Source: Epiperipatus broadwayi
Taxonomy: Eukaryota; Onychophora; Udeonychophora; Euonychophora; Peripatidae
NCBI GenBank assembly: GCA_028023455.1
Contig: JAQFVV010012495.1
Coordinates: forward strand, 4,215,016-4,279,015
Length of the DNA stretch: 64,000 bases
Direction of reading: 5' to 3'
The notes under the pieces were generated by a model. The model searched no databases. It saw nothing but the letters and a program-made list of their open reading frames with translations, and was not told the origin of the DNA. Shown here in pieces: positions 12,480-24,001 of the stretch. Position 1 is the first letter of the stretch. Each line of letters starts with the position of its first letter. Both the position numbers and the translations under genes were made by a program.

Positions 12480-12670
12480 TTATGTTTGCATCTAAGTGTG
12501 GTGCTCTTAGATCCAAAGCTCCTCACTGAAGAAAGCCACAAGCTAGAAACTAGTTTGGGGATATTGGATGAATAGACACTAGATGGAGCTTTAAGTCCAA
12601 ACTTTCCCACATCCATTGATTACTAAAGCTTGCACTGGGTAGCACTAATGCATGGTAAGTTTGCTACTGT
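12480..12670 (+). repeat. Family A repeat, 3' half
   Basis: Contains the ribozyme and the following TCCATTGATTACTAAAGC arm; the 5' leader is missing. Confidence 0.65.
12511..12569 (+). ncRNA. Hammerhead ribozyme motif, family A
   Basis: CTGAAGA (12526-12532), stem II AGC-CACAA-GCT with the neighbouring A.A mismatch, GAAA (12546-12549), palindrome ACTAGT, cleavage base T. Stem I is identical to the 7.56-kb copy (ATCCAA/TTGGAT, TCCTCA/TGGGGA). Stem II differs by paired changes (GGC/GCC there, AGC/GCT here). Confidence 0.68.
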
Positions 12671-13659
12671 TAATAACATTAAATCAATAAAAGGTAAGCC
12701 AATTTTAATGATCTCTTTCAAGTCTCTTTGATTTAAAATAGGACAAACAACTATTCTTTCATTTGCCATATTTAATTAGAATTTTGTAGAGTAGAAATAT
12801 ATCCTAAGACTTTTAGACAAACTTGGATGAGGTAAAACAAAATCATGCAGGAAAATTTTAAAAAAGATGTTTATTCTTATCTACTTGAATAAGTTGTATT
12901 ATAATTGATATTTGTGGATATGATGGATTCATCAAAAAGAATAAGATAATAAACAGATCAAATAAACATAATATACAAAAAAAAAAAAAATCTCATATTT
13001 ATAATTTACTAAGCATGCTAATGTACCATAAGAAGTACATATAATAATTTTTAAGCAGAAGTTTTGTAAAATCTGAAAATTATTTCTTAAGGGTGTTCTC
13101 CACAGTACAAAACAGAAAAAGACAAGATATTAGATTCTGATTCTAAATTATAAAAATAATAGTCAAAAATCTAACAACATATATGTAATTACATAATTAT
13201 ATATAAATATAATCTATCAGTACTGATTTTGTTTTTTATAAAATCACTATTAATATATAATATATAAATATTCAAATGCAGAGCAAAAGTCTTTCTAACA
13301 GCCATTCATACCATAACAGCAAAGGAAAAGGCATTATTGACAAGGGTTGACAACTGCAGAATAATAAATATAAGAGTAGTTTTTTCATTTTGTTTTATTT
13401 TCTAGATGAGAAGAGATGGAGGCCCATTACATATTCTGAATGCTCAACTACTTCATGCTTAATGTCATTCTTTACCTCACACTCAATTTCATTACTATTT
13501 GAGATCTAATGGCTTTTCTTTAAAAGTTAATCTTGACAACGGTGGTTGCCATTTTGTCGAAATGTTGAGAAGTAATCAAAAATAACATAGTTTAACCCAA
13601 AAACTATTTTATTTATGTAATATATAGGGTATATGAGCACAGACTTTCACAAGACCCAC
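12671..13659. other. No gene seen
   Basis: A+T-rich spacer; no domain-bearing open frame. Confidence 0.5.
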
Positions 13660-13810
13660 CACTCTCCACACTATCTCATACCACTGATACATTTGAACAC
13701 ATATATGTTGAAAAGATAAATAATCACCAATATTCGTATTTCATGCTAAACCAGCAATCACCAGTTGGTCCAGATTACCATCTCCACACATATATGCCAC
13801 ATACCCTATA
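13660..13810 (-). repeat. Family B hammerhead repeat
   Basis: Short copy sharing ACATATATGTTGAAAAGATA, the ribozyme block and the flanking CCACACATATA module with copies at 47.1, 51.8 and 56.2 kb. Confidence 0.6.
13721..13777 (-). ncRNA. Hammerhead-like motif, family B
   Basis: Minus strand: TAATC...CCAA, CTGGTGA (one core change from CTGATGA), hairpin TGCTGGTTTAGCA, then intact GAAA, TACGAATA and TTGG...GATTA. TAATC/GATTA and CCAA/TTGG give stem I with an internal loop. This is the only family B copy keeping GAAA. Confidence 0.55.
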
Positions 13811-14455
13811 TATTACATATATAAACACAGGTATATAGTAAGCCTGTGTGTTTCAGTTATTTTATTTATATATAAGTGTAATAATGCTCAAGGCTAAATG
13901 GGTTTATGAGTAACCATTAGAAACCAGTCAACACTTAGACAATCCCAATGTAGATAACAATCAAGAATTTCAAACTGTTGTCAAGGCAACATCCTTTTAT
14001 TTATACATATACAATATATATTTTTTCAAATAATGTTTTACATATATATATATATTTGAACCAAAAATATAATATCAATTTAATATGTATATAAAATCAG
14101 ATAAAATAAATATAGTAATCAAAATACTTCTGGAATAAACTCTACAATATTCAATACACCAATATAAGAAATCAATAATTGTTATAGCTTACAGCAGTCT
14201 ACACCATCCTGAGTACTCAAGATGGCATATTGAACATTGTAGAATTTATTATAAAAGACATTATTTGAATGAATATATACATATTTTTTTCAAGTATTTT
14301 GATTTTTATCAATGCATCCCTCATCCCACTTCTACCATATCATAACCATCTCCATCATCTCTCATTATGCATGCATTTTGGTTCCACTTCATTTTTCCAG
14401 TAAGTTAAATATAAACACATGGAATAATTTAACTTGGAGATTTTATATATATATA
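13811..14455. other. No gene seen
   Basis: Spacer between a family B repeat and the RTE LINE, with (TA)n tracts. The open frame at 14312 runs into the LINE leader and is not a gene. Confidence 0.5.
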
Positions 14456-17400
14456 CTGAAAGGAGACCCTTTGATTCCTCTTGGAGGCCTTAAAGGAACC
14501 GAGCAGGGCAAATTCCTAATGTCCATTCCATACGTTCTTGTCGTTGCAGCTGTTATTACTATGTGATTATTCATATAGTATTGAACATGGATGGGCTGCT
14601 CACCAACACGCATTAGCCAGCATGGTGAGTTTATTGGCTTTTTACCGCTGAGTTTAAGATCGAGAAACACCATGGTCTTTCTTCTCAGTACCTGATAAGG
14701 CAGAATGAATGTTTGTGTAAATGATAAATATTTTTCCAATACATATATACAATTATGACAGACAAAAATAAAGCATGGCCCTTATTCCCAGGAGGCTGTA
14801 AAGTCACCAACCAAGGCAGCGGTTGGTGGCCAAAGGCGGAGGGTGCTAAGAATCCCCTGATTGCGGACCCAGGCTGCCATTTGATGACGACTTTTTATTT
14901 AGGTACTTACAACTGCAGATCACTTTCAAGTGAAGGAAGATTGCAAGAATTAGAAGAAGAACTCTCTTATATTAAATGGGACATTATTGGACTTTGTGAA
15001 GTTAGAAGAAAAGGTGAAGAGACAATTGATTTAAAAAGTGGACATATACTCTATTATAAAGGCACAAATATTGGAAATACAAGTGGAGTAGGATTCATTA
15101 TAAATAAAAAGTGGAAGAACAATATTGTGGAGATTGATGGTGTATCGGACAGAGTGGCAAGATTAGTTATACAACTTAATAGCAGATACCAAATGCAGAT
15201 AATTCAGGTTTATGCCCCAACAAGTTCTCATAGTGATGAAGTAGTAGAAGATTTTTATATGGATGTACAAAAGGCTTTTGATCAGAGTAAACAACATTTT
15301 AAAATTGTTATGGGAGACTTTAATGCTAGAATTGGTAAACAAATGAAAGATGAAAGTGCTGTAGGTAATTTTGGTTATGGTAATAGAAATGAGAGAGGAC
15401 ATAGACTTGTGGAGTTTGCAGAAAAAAAAACAACTTTATATTATGAATTCTTTTTTTGAGAAAAATGTTAAAAGGAAATGGACATGGAAGCATCCAAATG
15501 AAGGTACAGCAGAATTGGATTATATTTTGACTAACAGGAAATACATATTTCAAGATTGTAATGTTCTTAATAAATTTAACACAGGAAGTGATCATCGATT
15601 AGTAAGGTGTAAGATACGTGTTAATGTGAAACTAGAGAGACAAAAATTATTAAGAAAAACAATATTTACAGTTGATATTCCTAATCTTCAGAAACATTCT
15701 AATGAATTTAAATTAGAACTTACAAATCGGTTTCAAGTATTAGTAGATTTTGAACATGATTCAGATTTGAATGAAATTAATATGAAAATAACTGATACAC
15801 TTTTAAAAACTGCAACAAAAATAGCTGGTAGAAAAAAGCAGCAATTGACCAATAAAATTTCTACTGAGACTAGAGAATTTATGAAGAAAAGAAGGAATAT
15901 GAAGATATACAAAAATGATGCATTAAAAAGAATAGAATATCTCGAATTTTGTAAAATGGTGCGGAAAAGAGTTGAAAATGATATAAGAAAGTATAACTGT
16001 GAACTAGCAAGGAAAGCTGTAGAAGAAAATAAAAGTCTTAAGAATGTAAAACAACATATTGGTATTGGTAGGAAATTTATACCTGCAATAAGAAAAAGAG
16101 AGGGAATTGTTACTAAAAAGAGAGATGACATCATGAAATTGGTAGAAGATTTTTATCAAGAATTATATAGTAATAAAGAACAAGTACCTCCTATATCTAT
16201 TACATCTTCCGAATTGCTCAGAATTTTAAATGAAGAAGTGAGATACGCAATTAAATGTATGAAGAAAGGAAAGGCTCCAGGTAATGATGGAATTATAATT
16301 GATATATTAAAAGAAGCAGGTGAAGAAATAGAAAAATTTTTAGCAAAGTTATATACCAAATGTCTAAATGATAAAGATGTACCGGATGATTGGAAGAATG
16401 CAGTAATAATATTAATATTTTAAAAAGGTGATAAAGAAGATATTAGAAATTACAGACCTATCAGCCTTTTATCAGTTTTATATAAAATTTTTACCAAGAT
16501 AATTACAACTCGTCTACAGAGAACATTAGATTTCCACCAACCAAGAGAACAAGCTGGATTTAAAAGTGGTTTTAGTACAGTAGATCATATCCAGGTGTTG
16601 AGAGAAGTTATAGAAAGGATGAATGAATATGAGTTGTCATTATGTTTTGGATTTGTAGATTATGAAAAGGCATTTGATTCTATAAATATTTCTTCAGTGA
16701 TTAAAGCATTGGATCATCAAGGTATAGATCCAGGATATTGTCATATTTTGAAGAATATTTATAAAAATGCAACAGCAACAATTAGATTACATAATGATAC
16801 TGGGAAAGTCAACATTGAAAAGGGTGTAAGACAGGGTGACTCCATATCTCCAAAACCTTTTACAGCAGTGCTGCAAGAAGTATTTTGTGGATTAAAATGG
16901 GAAACTAAAGGAGTGAAAGTAAATGGAGATTATTTAAGTCATTTAGATTTTGCAGATGATGTAGTTGTTTTTGCAAATAATGCTTCAGAGCTGCAGGATA
17001 TGTTGCAGGAATTATCAGATGAAAGTAGGAAAGTAGGACTAAAGATAAATGTTAAAAAGACTAAAGTAATGTTTAATCGATTTGCTCAAAATATGAAAAT
17101 AAAGATTGATTATGATGAATTAGAAGAAGTTAACAGTTACAAATACCTTGGTCAGATTATTAATACAGATGGAAACATAATGGAAGAAATTAATCATAGA
17201 ATTAAACTTGGTTGGAGTGCTTTTGGTAGAAATAACTTGATACTAAAAGGAAATATGCCTATGTGTTTGAAAAGGAAGGTTTTTAACAAATGTGTTTTAC
17301 CAGTTCTTACTTATGGATCTGAGACTTGGACACTTAATAGAAGAGCAATACAGAGACTTCAGACCACTCAAAGAAGTGTGGAGAGATGCATGTTGGGAGT

Positions 17401-17725
17401 AACAAGAAGAGATCGAAAACGCAATGTATGGGTAAGAGAACAAACAGGTGTTACTGACCTCATTGAAAAAATTAAAAGATTGAAGTGGAGTTGGGCTGGA
17501 CATATTGCTAGAAGAGATGATAATAGATGGACAATTGAAATTTTAATCTGGATTCCAAGAGATTGTAAAAGACCCAGAAAGAGACCACATGTGAGATGGA
17601 TGGATGAAATAAGAAAGTGTGCAGGCGTGATGTGGAGAAGAGAAGCTAAAGATCGGAAAAGATGGATTAAACTTGGAGAGACCTTCATCCTGCAGTGGAT
17701 TGATAATGGTTGATGATGATGATAT
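14456..17725 (+). mobile_element. RTE-clade LINE, nearly full length
   Basis: Non-LTR retrotransposon with a G+C-richer 5' leader from about 14456, one apurinic-endonuclease/reverse-transcriptase frame, and a 3' end in a TGA/GATGAT microsatellite followed by (TA)n, typical of RTE elements. The downstream boundary at about 17725 is clear; the upstream one is an estimate from base composition. A degraded antisense relative lies at 8865-9660. Confidence 0.9.
14755..17713 (+). pseudogene. RTE LINE endonuclease-reverse transcriptase, one frameshift and one stop
   Basis: About 986 codons if the lesions are ignored. Endonuclease: LGTYNCRSL, GLCEVRR, QVYAPT, GDFNARIG and GSDHRLV. Reverse transcriptase: KAPGNDG, NYRPISLLS, VDYEKAFDSI (motif A aspartates), GVRQGDSISP, LDFADDVVVF (catalytic FADD), KTKVMF and YLGQII. 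It closes with the C-terminal block LTYGSETWTL...RWMDEI. Two lesions break it: a one-base gain in the A-run at 15422-15430 (first frame ends 15459; the other frame takes over) and a TAA at 16421-16423 in place of a lysine of FKKGD. Everything else is open, so this is a young copy. Predicted gene models for such frames are often misnamed craniofacial development protein 2-like. Confidence 0.92.
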
Positions 17726-18229
17726 ATATATATGAAATTAAGTTTAACTATATCTTGTATATATGAAGTTAAGTTATTCCCTTCTCTCTGTTTACATTTA
17801 TTTCACCTGAAAAAAGAAGTGATTCCAAGATCCATGTACAGTAAGAGAGTAGTCTGATTTTTTACACTGATTGATGGTTGTGATATGGTAGAGTTGAGAT
17901 GATAATAGCCAAAAAACTTGCAAAAATATAAATACAGGTAGTCCTCGGTTTTCATATATTCTACTTTTGTACAATTCGCTCTTCTGTATGAAGGGCAATA
18001 GAAAAAGACACTGCATGTTATGGAACTTTTTATCAAGAAAAGAAAAGAAGAATACAATTCAACTATCTCTTGATAAATTTATAAAGAAAATCCCAAAACT
18101 AATCAATAAAGTGTTATTTACATATACGCTAATACACCTCATTAAAAAATAAATATTTTAAAAACATTTTTTAATGTTTTTTAACATTATTCTACTTATG
18201 TTAAGACTTTGGAGATTTTATATTGCTAA

Positions 18230-18520
18230 AGCTATTCATATATGGAGTATCTGAACTTAGTTCAGTCCCATATGGCTATTTAAGTTAGAAAGCTGGATTT
18301 GAAAACATATGGATGTCTGAAAATTTCAGATTTCCTACTTAATATGTAAAAGATTAGATAAAGTGCTAGGCTTGATCTGGTATTTTAAATCTAATGCTTA
18401 AATATCCTAGTCCCTCACTGAAAAAAGCCAAAAGCTAGAAACTGGTCTGAGGATAGGGCTATTGGCACACTCATTATATAACATTTGTAATACAAGCTTA
18501 TTAAATTAAATTAAGTTACA
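18230..18520 (+). repeat. Family A repeat, divergent copy
   Basis: Contains CCATATGGCTATTTAAG leader similarity and a decayed ribozyme at 18404-18458 (CTGAAAA in the first core box, GAAA intact, CTGGTC cleavage site, CCTCA/TGAGG stem I). Confidence 0.5.
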
Positions 18521-18721
18521 TGATATATAACTTGATTTCCTTGCGATTATTGTTCTACTTTCGTACACATTTCAGGAATCAATTAGGTATGAAAGTCAAG
18601 AACCATCTGTATACTCTTTCAAATAGTGTTTTACATATATATATATACTGAATCAAAATATATTAATTTTTACAATAATGAGTAGATAATATTTGTCTAA
18701 ATCGCATGTTATTATTAAATT

Positions 18722-18960
18722 AGTAGTAAACTGAAAGGTTGCTAGTCTTTCACATGCACCTACAGTTCTTTCTCAGACAGCCAATCAGATGTTTGAACAG
18801 CGGTCTTAAGAGAAGGATGGTATCATCCTTTTCTTATCAAAATCTTTGTCATGTGTCAAGGCTGATCGCTCTTAAGACCGCTGTTTAAACATCTGATTAG
18901 CTGTCCGAGAAACAACTGTAGGCGCATGTGAAAGACTAGCAACCTTTCAGTTTATTATTA
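18722..18960. mobile_element. MITE-like fold-back with about 85-bp terminal inverted repeats
   Basis: The left arm from 18728 (AAACTGAAAGGTTGCTAGTC...) and the right arm ending at 18953 are mirror images with few mismatches, through GCGGTCTTAAGAG / CTCTTAAGACCGC. A loop of about 55 bp lies between. It sits about 90 bp before the splice acceptor of the LRR gene's ATG exon, inside its presumed 5'-UTR intron. No transposase. Confidence 0.85.
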
Positions 18961-19064
18961 ATAATCAGTAGCTTTGAAGCCAAATAGAAAGTAAAAATAA
19001 TACTAAAGATTATTTAAATTATAACCAGTTTAAAATATTTGTTTATTTACAGACTGTTTCTACA

Positions 19065-21453
19065 ATGAAATTCTTCTCTCCAATAATATTGCTGCTTTAT
19101 CTACAATGCTGGTTTAAGAAGGCACAAGGAGACTGCCAGAATAAGACTTCCTTTGACATTATCATTATAGAATGCAGTGAGATCAGCATTATTCAACTAC
19201 TGGATACTCTTCAAACTATTAAAGAAAACACAACAATTGGGTTAACTGTTAGACGAAGCAACTTAGATGGCTTTCCAGGAAAAAGTCTGGCAAACTGGAA
19301 GTTAAAATATGTTGAATTCACAGACTGCAAAATAAGGAATCTTAACGATGAGATATTTTTTGGATCTGAAAATATAACTTCAAGCATAAAACTTGACAGA
19401 AATATATTGCTTGCAATTCCTACTAAAATTCTTGAAAATTTCAAGATTTTAACATATGCATCTTTTTCTGGAAACAGTATAACATTAAATAATAGGAGCA
19501 TCTGCTCTTCTTGCATGCAATTACAAACTTTAAATCTTGATTCAAATAAAATTGATTATATTTCTGAGTTGACTTTTGATTATCTGATCAATTTACAAAG
19601 CTTAAACTTATCTAATAATCCTTTAACAGTTTTAAATGGAATGCTATTTAAATCACTCCAAAAATTAACATATTTATATATAACAAGCACAAACATTTCA
19701 GTAGTTCCTTCAGATTTTCTTTCAAATTTACCATTGTTATATGAAGTACACTTGGAAAATAATAACATTTCAAATATACAACCTTCAGCTTTTGCCAACC
19801 TTACACAATTATGGCTTTTGAATATTAGTAACAATTACATTGAAAATCTATCTTCGAGTATATTTCTACCTCCTATTGGAATAAAAAAATTACACCTTGA
19901 TAACAATTGTCTAGTTACTATAACTCTTTCAATGCTAGATCAGTTAGATTATTTAAATCTACAAAGCAATGCTCTGCAAAATCTAAATAGCGAAATATTT
20001 CTAAATAATACAAAACTTAAAAACTTGTATTTGAATAATAATAACCTCTCAAACATAAATGTGCTCACATTTTCATCTTTAATAAATCTTGAGGTTCTTG
20101 ACTTAAGTCATAATCAGCTCGAAAGCATTACTTCAAAAACATTTCAAAACTTACAAAAGTTAAGTTATCTTACTCTAGCAAACAATCACATGACTGAGAT
20201 CAATCAAGATGTATTCTGTAATCTTTCTCAAATTGTTAAACTTCATCTTAATCATCAAAAAGTGAAAGAAATTCACTACCAGGCTTTCAGAAATTTGCCA
20301 ACATTAGTTTACCTTCGACTCGATAATAATGAATTGATACAACTTGAAAAGGGGATATTTGAAAATGTGGGGAATCTACAATCTCTGAATTTGTCTCAAA
20401 ACAGAATTGATTTCATTGAAAAAAATTTCTTTGTAAATCTATCAAATCTTTACGAATTACATTTAAGTGGAAATGAATTGAAAGAACTGAAACAAGGTTT
20501 ATTAAAGAATGATAAGGTTCAAATGATTAATATTTCCCACAATAAATAAAATAGTTTTTATTTTAAAACTTCCGTTTTAGATAACAACACTCTAGATCTA
20601 AGTTACAATCATTTACAAACATTAAATACATCCCTATTTTCCGGTCAGAAGCGACTGGTGCTTTATCTCAATAATAATTACATACGAGCAATACAACCAG
20701 GAACATTTCAAATGAGTGAAATTATGATTCTTAACCTTAAATACAATAATTTAAAAATTATTTCACCAGAGATTTTCGATAGTATTGAAAATCTTTTAGT
20801 TTTAACACTTTCTTATAATGAAATTAAAAGTATTCAAGATGGCGCTTTTCGTAATTTGACCCAATTAAATATGATAGATTTAAGCAACAATGAACTCTCA
20901 AGCATAAGTAAATCATTCTTTCAAAATTATAATGTTAAAATAAAGCTTCTAAATATGAGCTGTAACATTATTGATAATATTGAAGAAAATTCCTTTGATA
21001 AATTAAAAATTGAAGCTATCGATTTGTCTAGAAATAGTTTATGCTATCTTAATAATAGTTTCGGAAACAACAGTGACATCAAACATCTTCATCTTAATAA
21101 TAATAATATCACTGTGATAAATACATCATTGACTCATTTAAGTGAGATAATCTCGATAGACCTGAGTAGTAATCATATCTGCTGTGAATCTCTGAACACT
21201 TTGCCAGCAAAGATAATCAAATTAAACCTTGCTAATAATTTAATAAAAAACTTTACAATGTGTCTCATAAATAATTTGCGAAAACTTGAAGACTTAAATC
21301 TGGAGAAAAATGCATTACTTAATTTTCCAGAAGATTTTTTTAAAAATCAAATCAAGACTCTCAAGTCTTTAAATTTAAATGAAAATAAATTTCAACAGTT
21401 AACAAAAGAAATCTTTATAAATTTAACGAGTCTACAAGAATTAAATCTTCAAG
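19065..21453 (+). CDS. LRR protein exon 1 (signal peptide and repeats, stop at 20547)
   Basis: 796 codons plus one base. The ATG lies 12 nt after a good 3' splice site (ATTTACAG, ending 19052), so the start codon seems to sit in a second exon behind a 5'-UTR intron. The stop replaces the leucine/isoleucine expected three residues after NISHN in the repeat pattern. A one-base change from TTA or ATA would produce it. Confidence 0.85.
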
Positions 21454-23871
21454 GTAAGCAGAGTTTTTGTTAGAAAAAAATTTATTTCTGGTAATTCAAA
21501 TAATTTATCTTTAAAAAATGAATTTATAATTTTAAAAAAATTACATGAATTTATAGATAGTGTGAAAAACATTAAATAATTCAATAAATATTGAATAATT
21601 TGATAATCATAATAAATCATTCTAACATGATTTAATATAAAACAGATTGTATTAAAAAATAGTATTTTACAAATTATTCCTTCAGATATATACATAATTA
21701 GTTATAACTTCTGATAAACAATATACTCTTTTTCAGTTATAATATTCATCAAACCTATGGATTACACTATCACTTTTAGGTATATGTTATACTATTTCAT
21801 CATTGAGATAACTTGTTAAATTGTTGTGTTTTTTTTTTAAAAAAAAAAAAATTCTAAAAATATTTAACAATGCAAATGGATGATAAAATAGACCAACATG
21901 ATTACAAGTAAAAGCCACAATCACAAACCTCCAGACAAATACTATCATTATGTTTTATTCTAAAAAACAATCTATTGAAATAAAACAATCAAAACATATA
22001 AACAAAAAATATCTTTACGTAATAGTGTAGGATGGTTCATCATCATAAAAATTTAAGCAGTAGTTCCCTCTGGCTTTCTGCATCGTAGTAGTGTGTCCCC
22101 TTATGACATCTCTTCTGTCCTCACTCTTTCGTGAAAGTAAACTTTCTCACTATCATTCATTAATAGCTCAGTCTCACAACAATAGTAGGGTTGATGTTTA
22201 CTACTCTAAATCTTTATAAGTTTTTTTACATTGAGCAACTAATTATGGCTATAAACACTGGTCAACTCAAAGATATTTTCTAGTCATTAAGCATTTTACT
22301 GACCATGTTCCTTTCAGCTATGAAAATGTTTTCAACTTTTTCTTGAAAAAGTCAATTCATAATCATTCAAACCTCACGATAAGTTTATCTCACATTAATC
22401 CATTATACCTAACAAAGATTACTTTTAATATCCAATTCTCAGACATGGCAGTAGTTATGATTAGAGCAACACAGTTCATTCCACTTGAAATACCAGAATG
22501 AGACTGCATTTTATTTTCTTAGTTAGAATGGATTCAGATCAGTAATTGCAATGATTAATTTCTAATTTTTAGCTATAAGAACAAGATTGGTAAAATTATT
22601 TACACTAAATTAATAACATTAATATAATTTAAAGTTTAAATAACTCAAACTTAAATAATTATAAAAAATGCAATTGATAATTTTTATTCTTTTATAAATT
22701 TTAGTTAATTTAAATTACAAAATAATCACTTTATACCGTAAACTTTAGAAGTTATATGAATATAAAAAAACAATAAGAAAATATAAACTATTGTATATTA
22801 ATGGAAACACAAAAAACTGCACTAACAGATATACATGACAATTTAAAGAATTGTATTAGTATACATTTACGTATATACAAATAGATTTTGACAGATAAAA
22901 TTAGTAATCACAAAATAATTAAACATGATTAAAATATTTATTGTAATATATATTGTTTTAGTTAATCTTATAAATTAGACATTACATATGTAAAATTCTA
23001 TGCTTGGTTTTTGATAACTTATGTGTGTGTGTGTTTTAAACAATAATACTGTAATAATCGTAATAAATATTAAAAAAAAATAGCCAAAAGATGACTTGGT
23101 GCATCAGTATTACTTTTTGGCAGAGAATTATGAAAATATAGACAAAATTCATTTAAAAAATTTTTTAAAATTTTATATAAGCTGTATTTAACTTTATATA
23201 TATATATAAATATATATATAATTACAGCATATTTATTATATTTTTTAATATTTCTTATTACAGGAAATCCAATAATTTGTGACTGTCAAATAAGATGGTT
23301 TGTAAATTGGTCACAGCAACTTACCTGGCTGGATACTCCTAAACCACTTTGTACCCATCCTTTTCGGCTCAAAAATCAAGAAATACAATCTATCCCACCA
23401 AGTGAATTAATATGTGATAAGGTAACAATTTCGCTTATTATAAATTCTACTGAGAGCAATGCTATACATATTTTCTGGACCTCCAATATCACTCGCTACA
23501 CAACCTTAACTAGTTTTGATATTACAGCCTGCAGTGGCAAAAGCTGCATTATCAGAAATGACTTAACCAATACAACAAGAAATTATACTCTAAATGACAT
23601 GTCGTTTAATGCTGTGTATAACGTTTGTGTTACAGCCAAATGGATACCTGAGGATGAGATTCAAATCAAAACAGTTCAACAGTGTGATGAAATAAAAACA
23701 GAAGTGTATAAAACACTCAATCAAACTATAATCATTAGTGTAACAATAGTAGTTATAACTATTATTCTTTTAGTACTAGGAGGCTTCGTATATAAAAAAT
23801 ATAAAATCAAAATAAAGTACCAGCAAACTGTTCCTGATAGTGAAAATGAACCTACTGTTGAAGCCACATAA
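19065..23871 (+). CDS. Leucine-rich-repeat transmembrane protein, two exons, one in-frame stop
   Basis: Predicted cell-surface protein. Exon 1 (19065-21453) begins with a signal peptide (MKFFSPIILLLYLQC, cleavage probably after KAQG). It continues through some 30 leucine-rich repeats spaced 22-24 residues (L..L.L..N.(L/I)). Exon 2 (23264-23871) adds an LRR C-terminal cap with four cysteines (NPIICDC...PLCTHPF...LICD), a cysteine-containing beta-rich segment resembling a fibronectin-III fold, one membrane helix near the end (ISVTIVVITIILLVLGGF) and a short acidic tail. The junction CAAG|GTAAGC ... TTACAG|GAAATCC joins in phase to give LQGNP. Many Asn-X-Ser/Thr sites suit an extracellular domain. 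The problem is a TAA at codon 495 (20547-20549). Repeat spacing continues perfectly in frame on either side, so the gene is either freshly disabled, read through, or wrongly called at one base. I cannot name an orthologue. An AATAAA lies at 23920. Confidence 0.85.
21454..23263 (+). other. Intron of the LRR gene
   Basis: 1810-nt GT-AG intron (GTAAGC ... TTACAG). A+T-rich with poly-A/T runs and (TA)n near the acceptor; no embedded gene recognised. Confidence 0.8.
23264..23871 (+). CDS. LRR protein exon 2 (LRR C-cap, membrane helix, tail)
   Basis: 608 nt, 201 codons and stop. Holds the CxC...C...C LRR C-terminal flank and several N-glycosylation sites (NST, NIT, NTT, NYT). A hydrophobic helix follows, then basic residues (KKYKIKIK) as stop-transfer, and ends in SENEPTVEAT. 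The open frame is intact and codon use matches exon 1, which argues that constraint persisted downstream of the exon 1 stop until recently. Confidence 0.88.
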
Positions 23872-23919
23872 TATTTCTTACAGATTTCCTTTAATATCAC
23901 TGTCATTCATCTTTTATTT

Positions 23920-23925
23920 AATAAA
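23920..23925 (+). promoter_or_regulatory. Polyadenylation signal AATAAA of the LRR gene
   Basis: Canonical AATAAA 49 nt after the TAA, the first after the coding end. In such A+T-rich DNA the motif is common, so position is the main argument. Confidence 0.5.
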
Positions 23926-24001
23926 TATACAGGCCATATGACACACAATGCAAAAAAAAAAATTTTACATATATAAAATTGCATAATCCAGATTCTACAC
24001 A

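Noticed and set aside
20658-21473. Second, independent LRR gene starting at 20658
   Set aside because: It begins at a GTG inside the same reading frame as 19065-20546 and continues the repeat register; it is the downstream part of one exon after the TAA.
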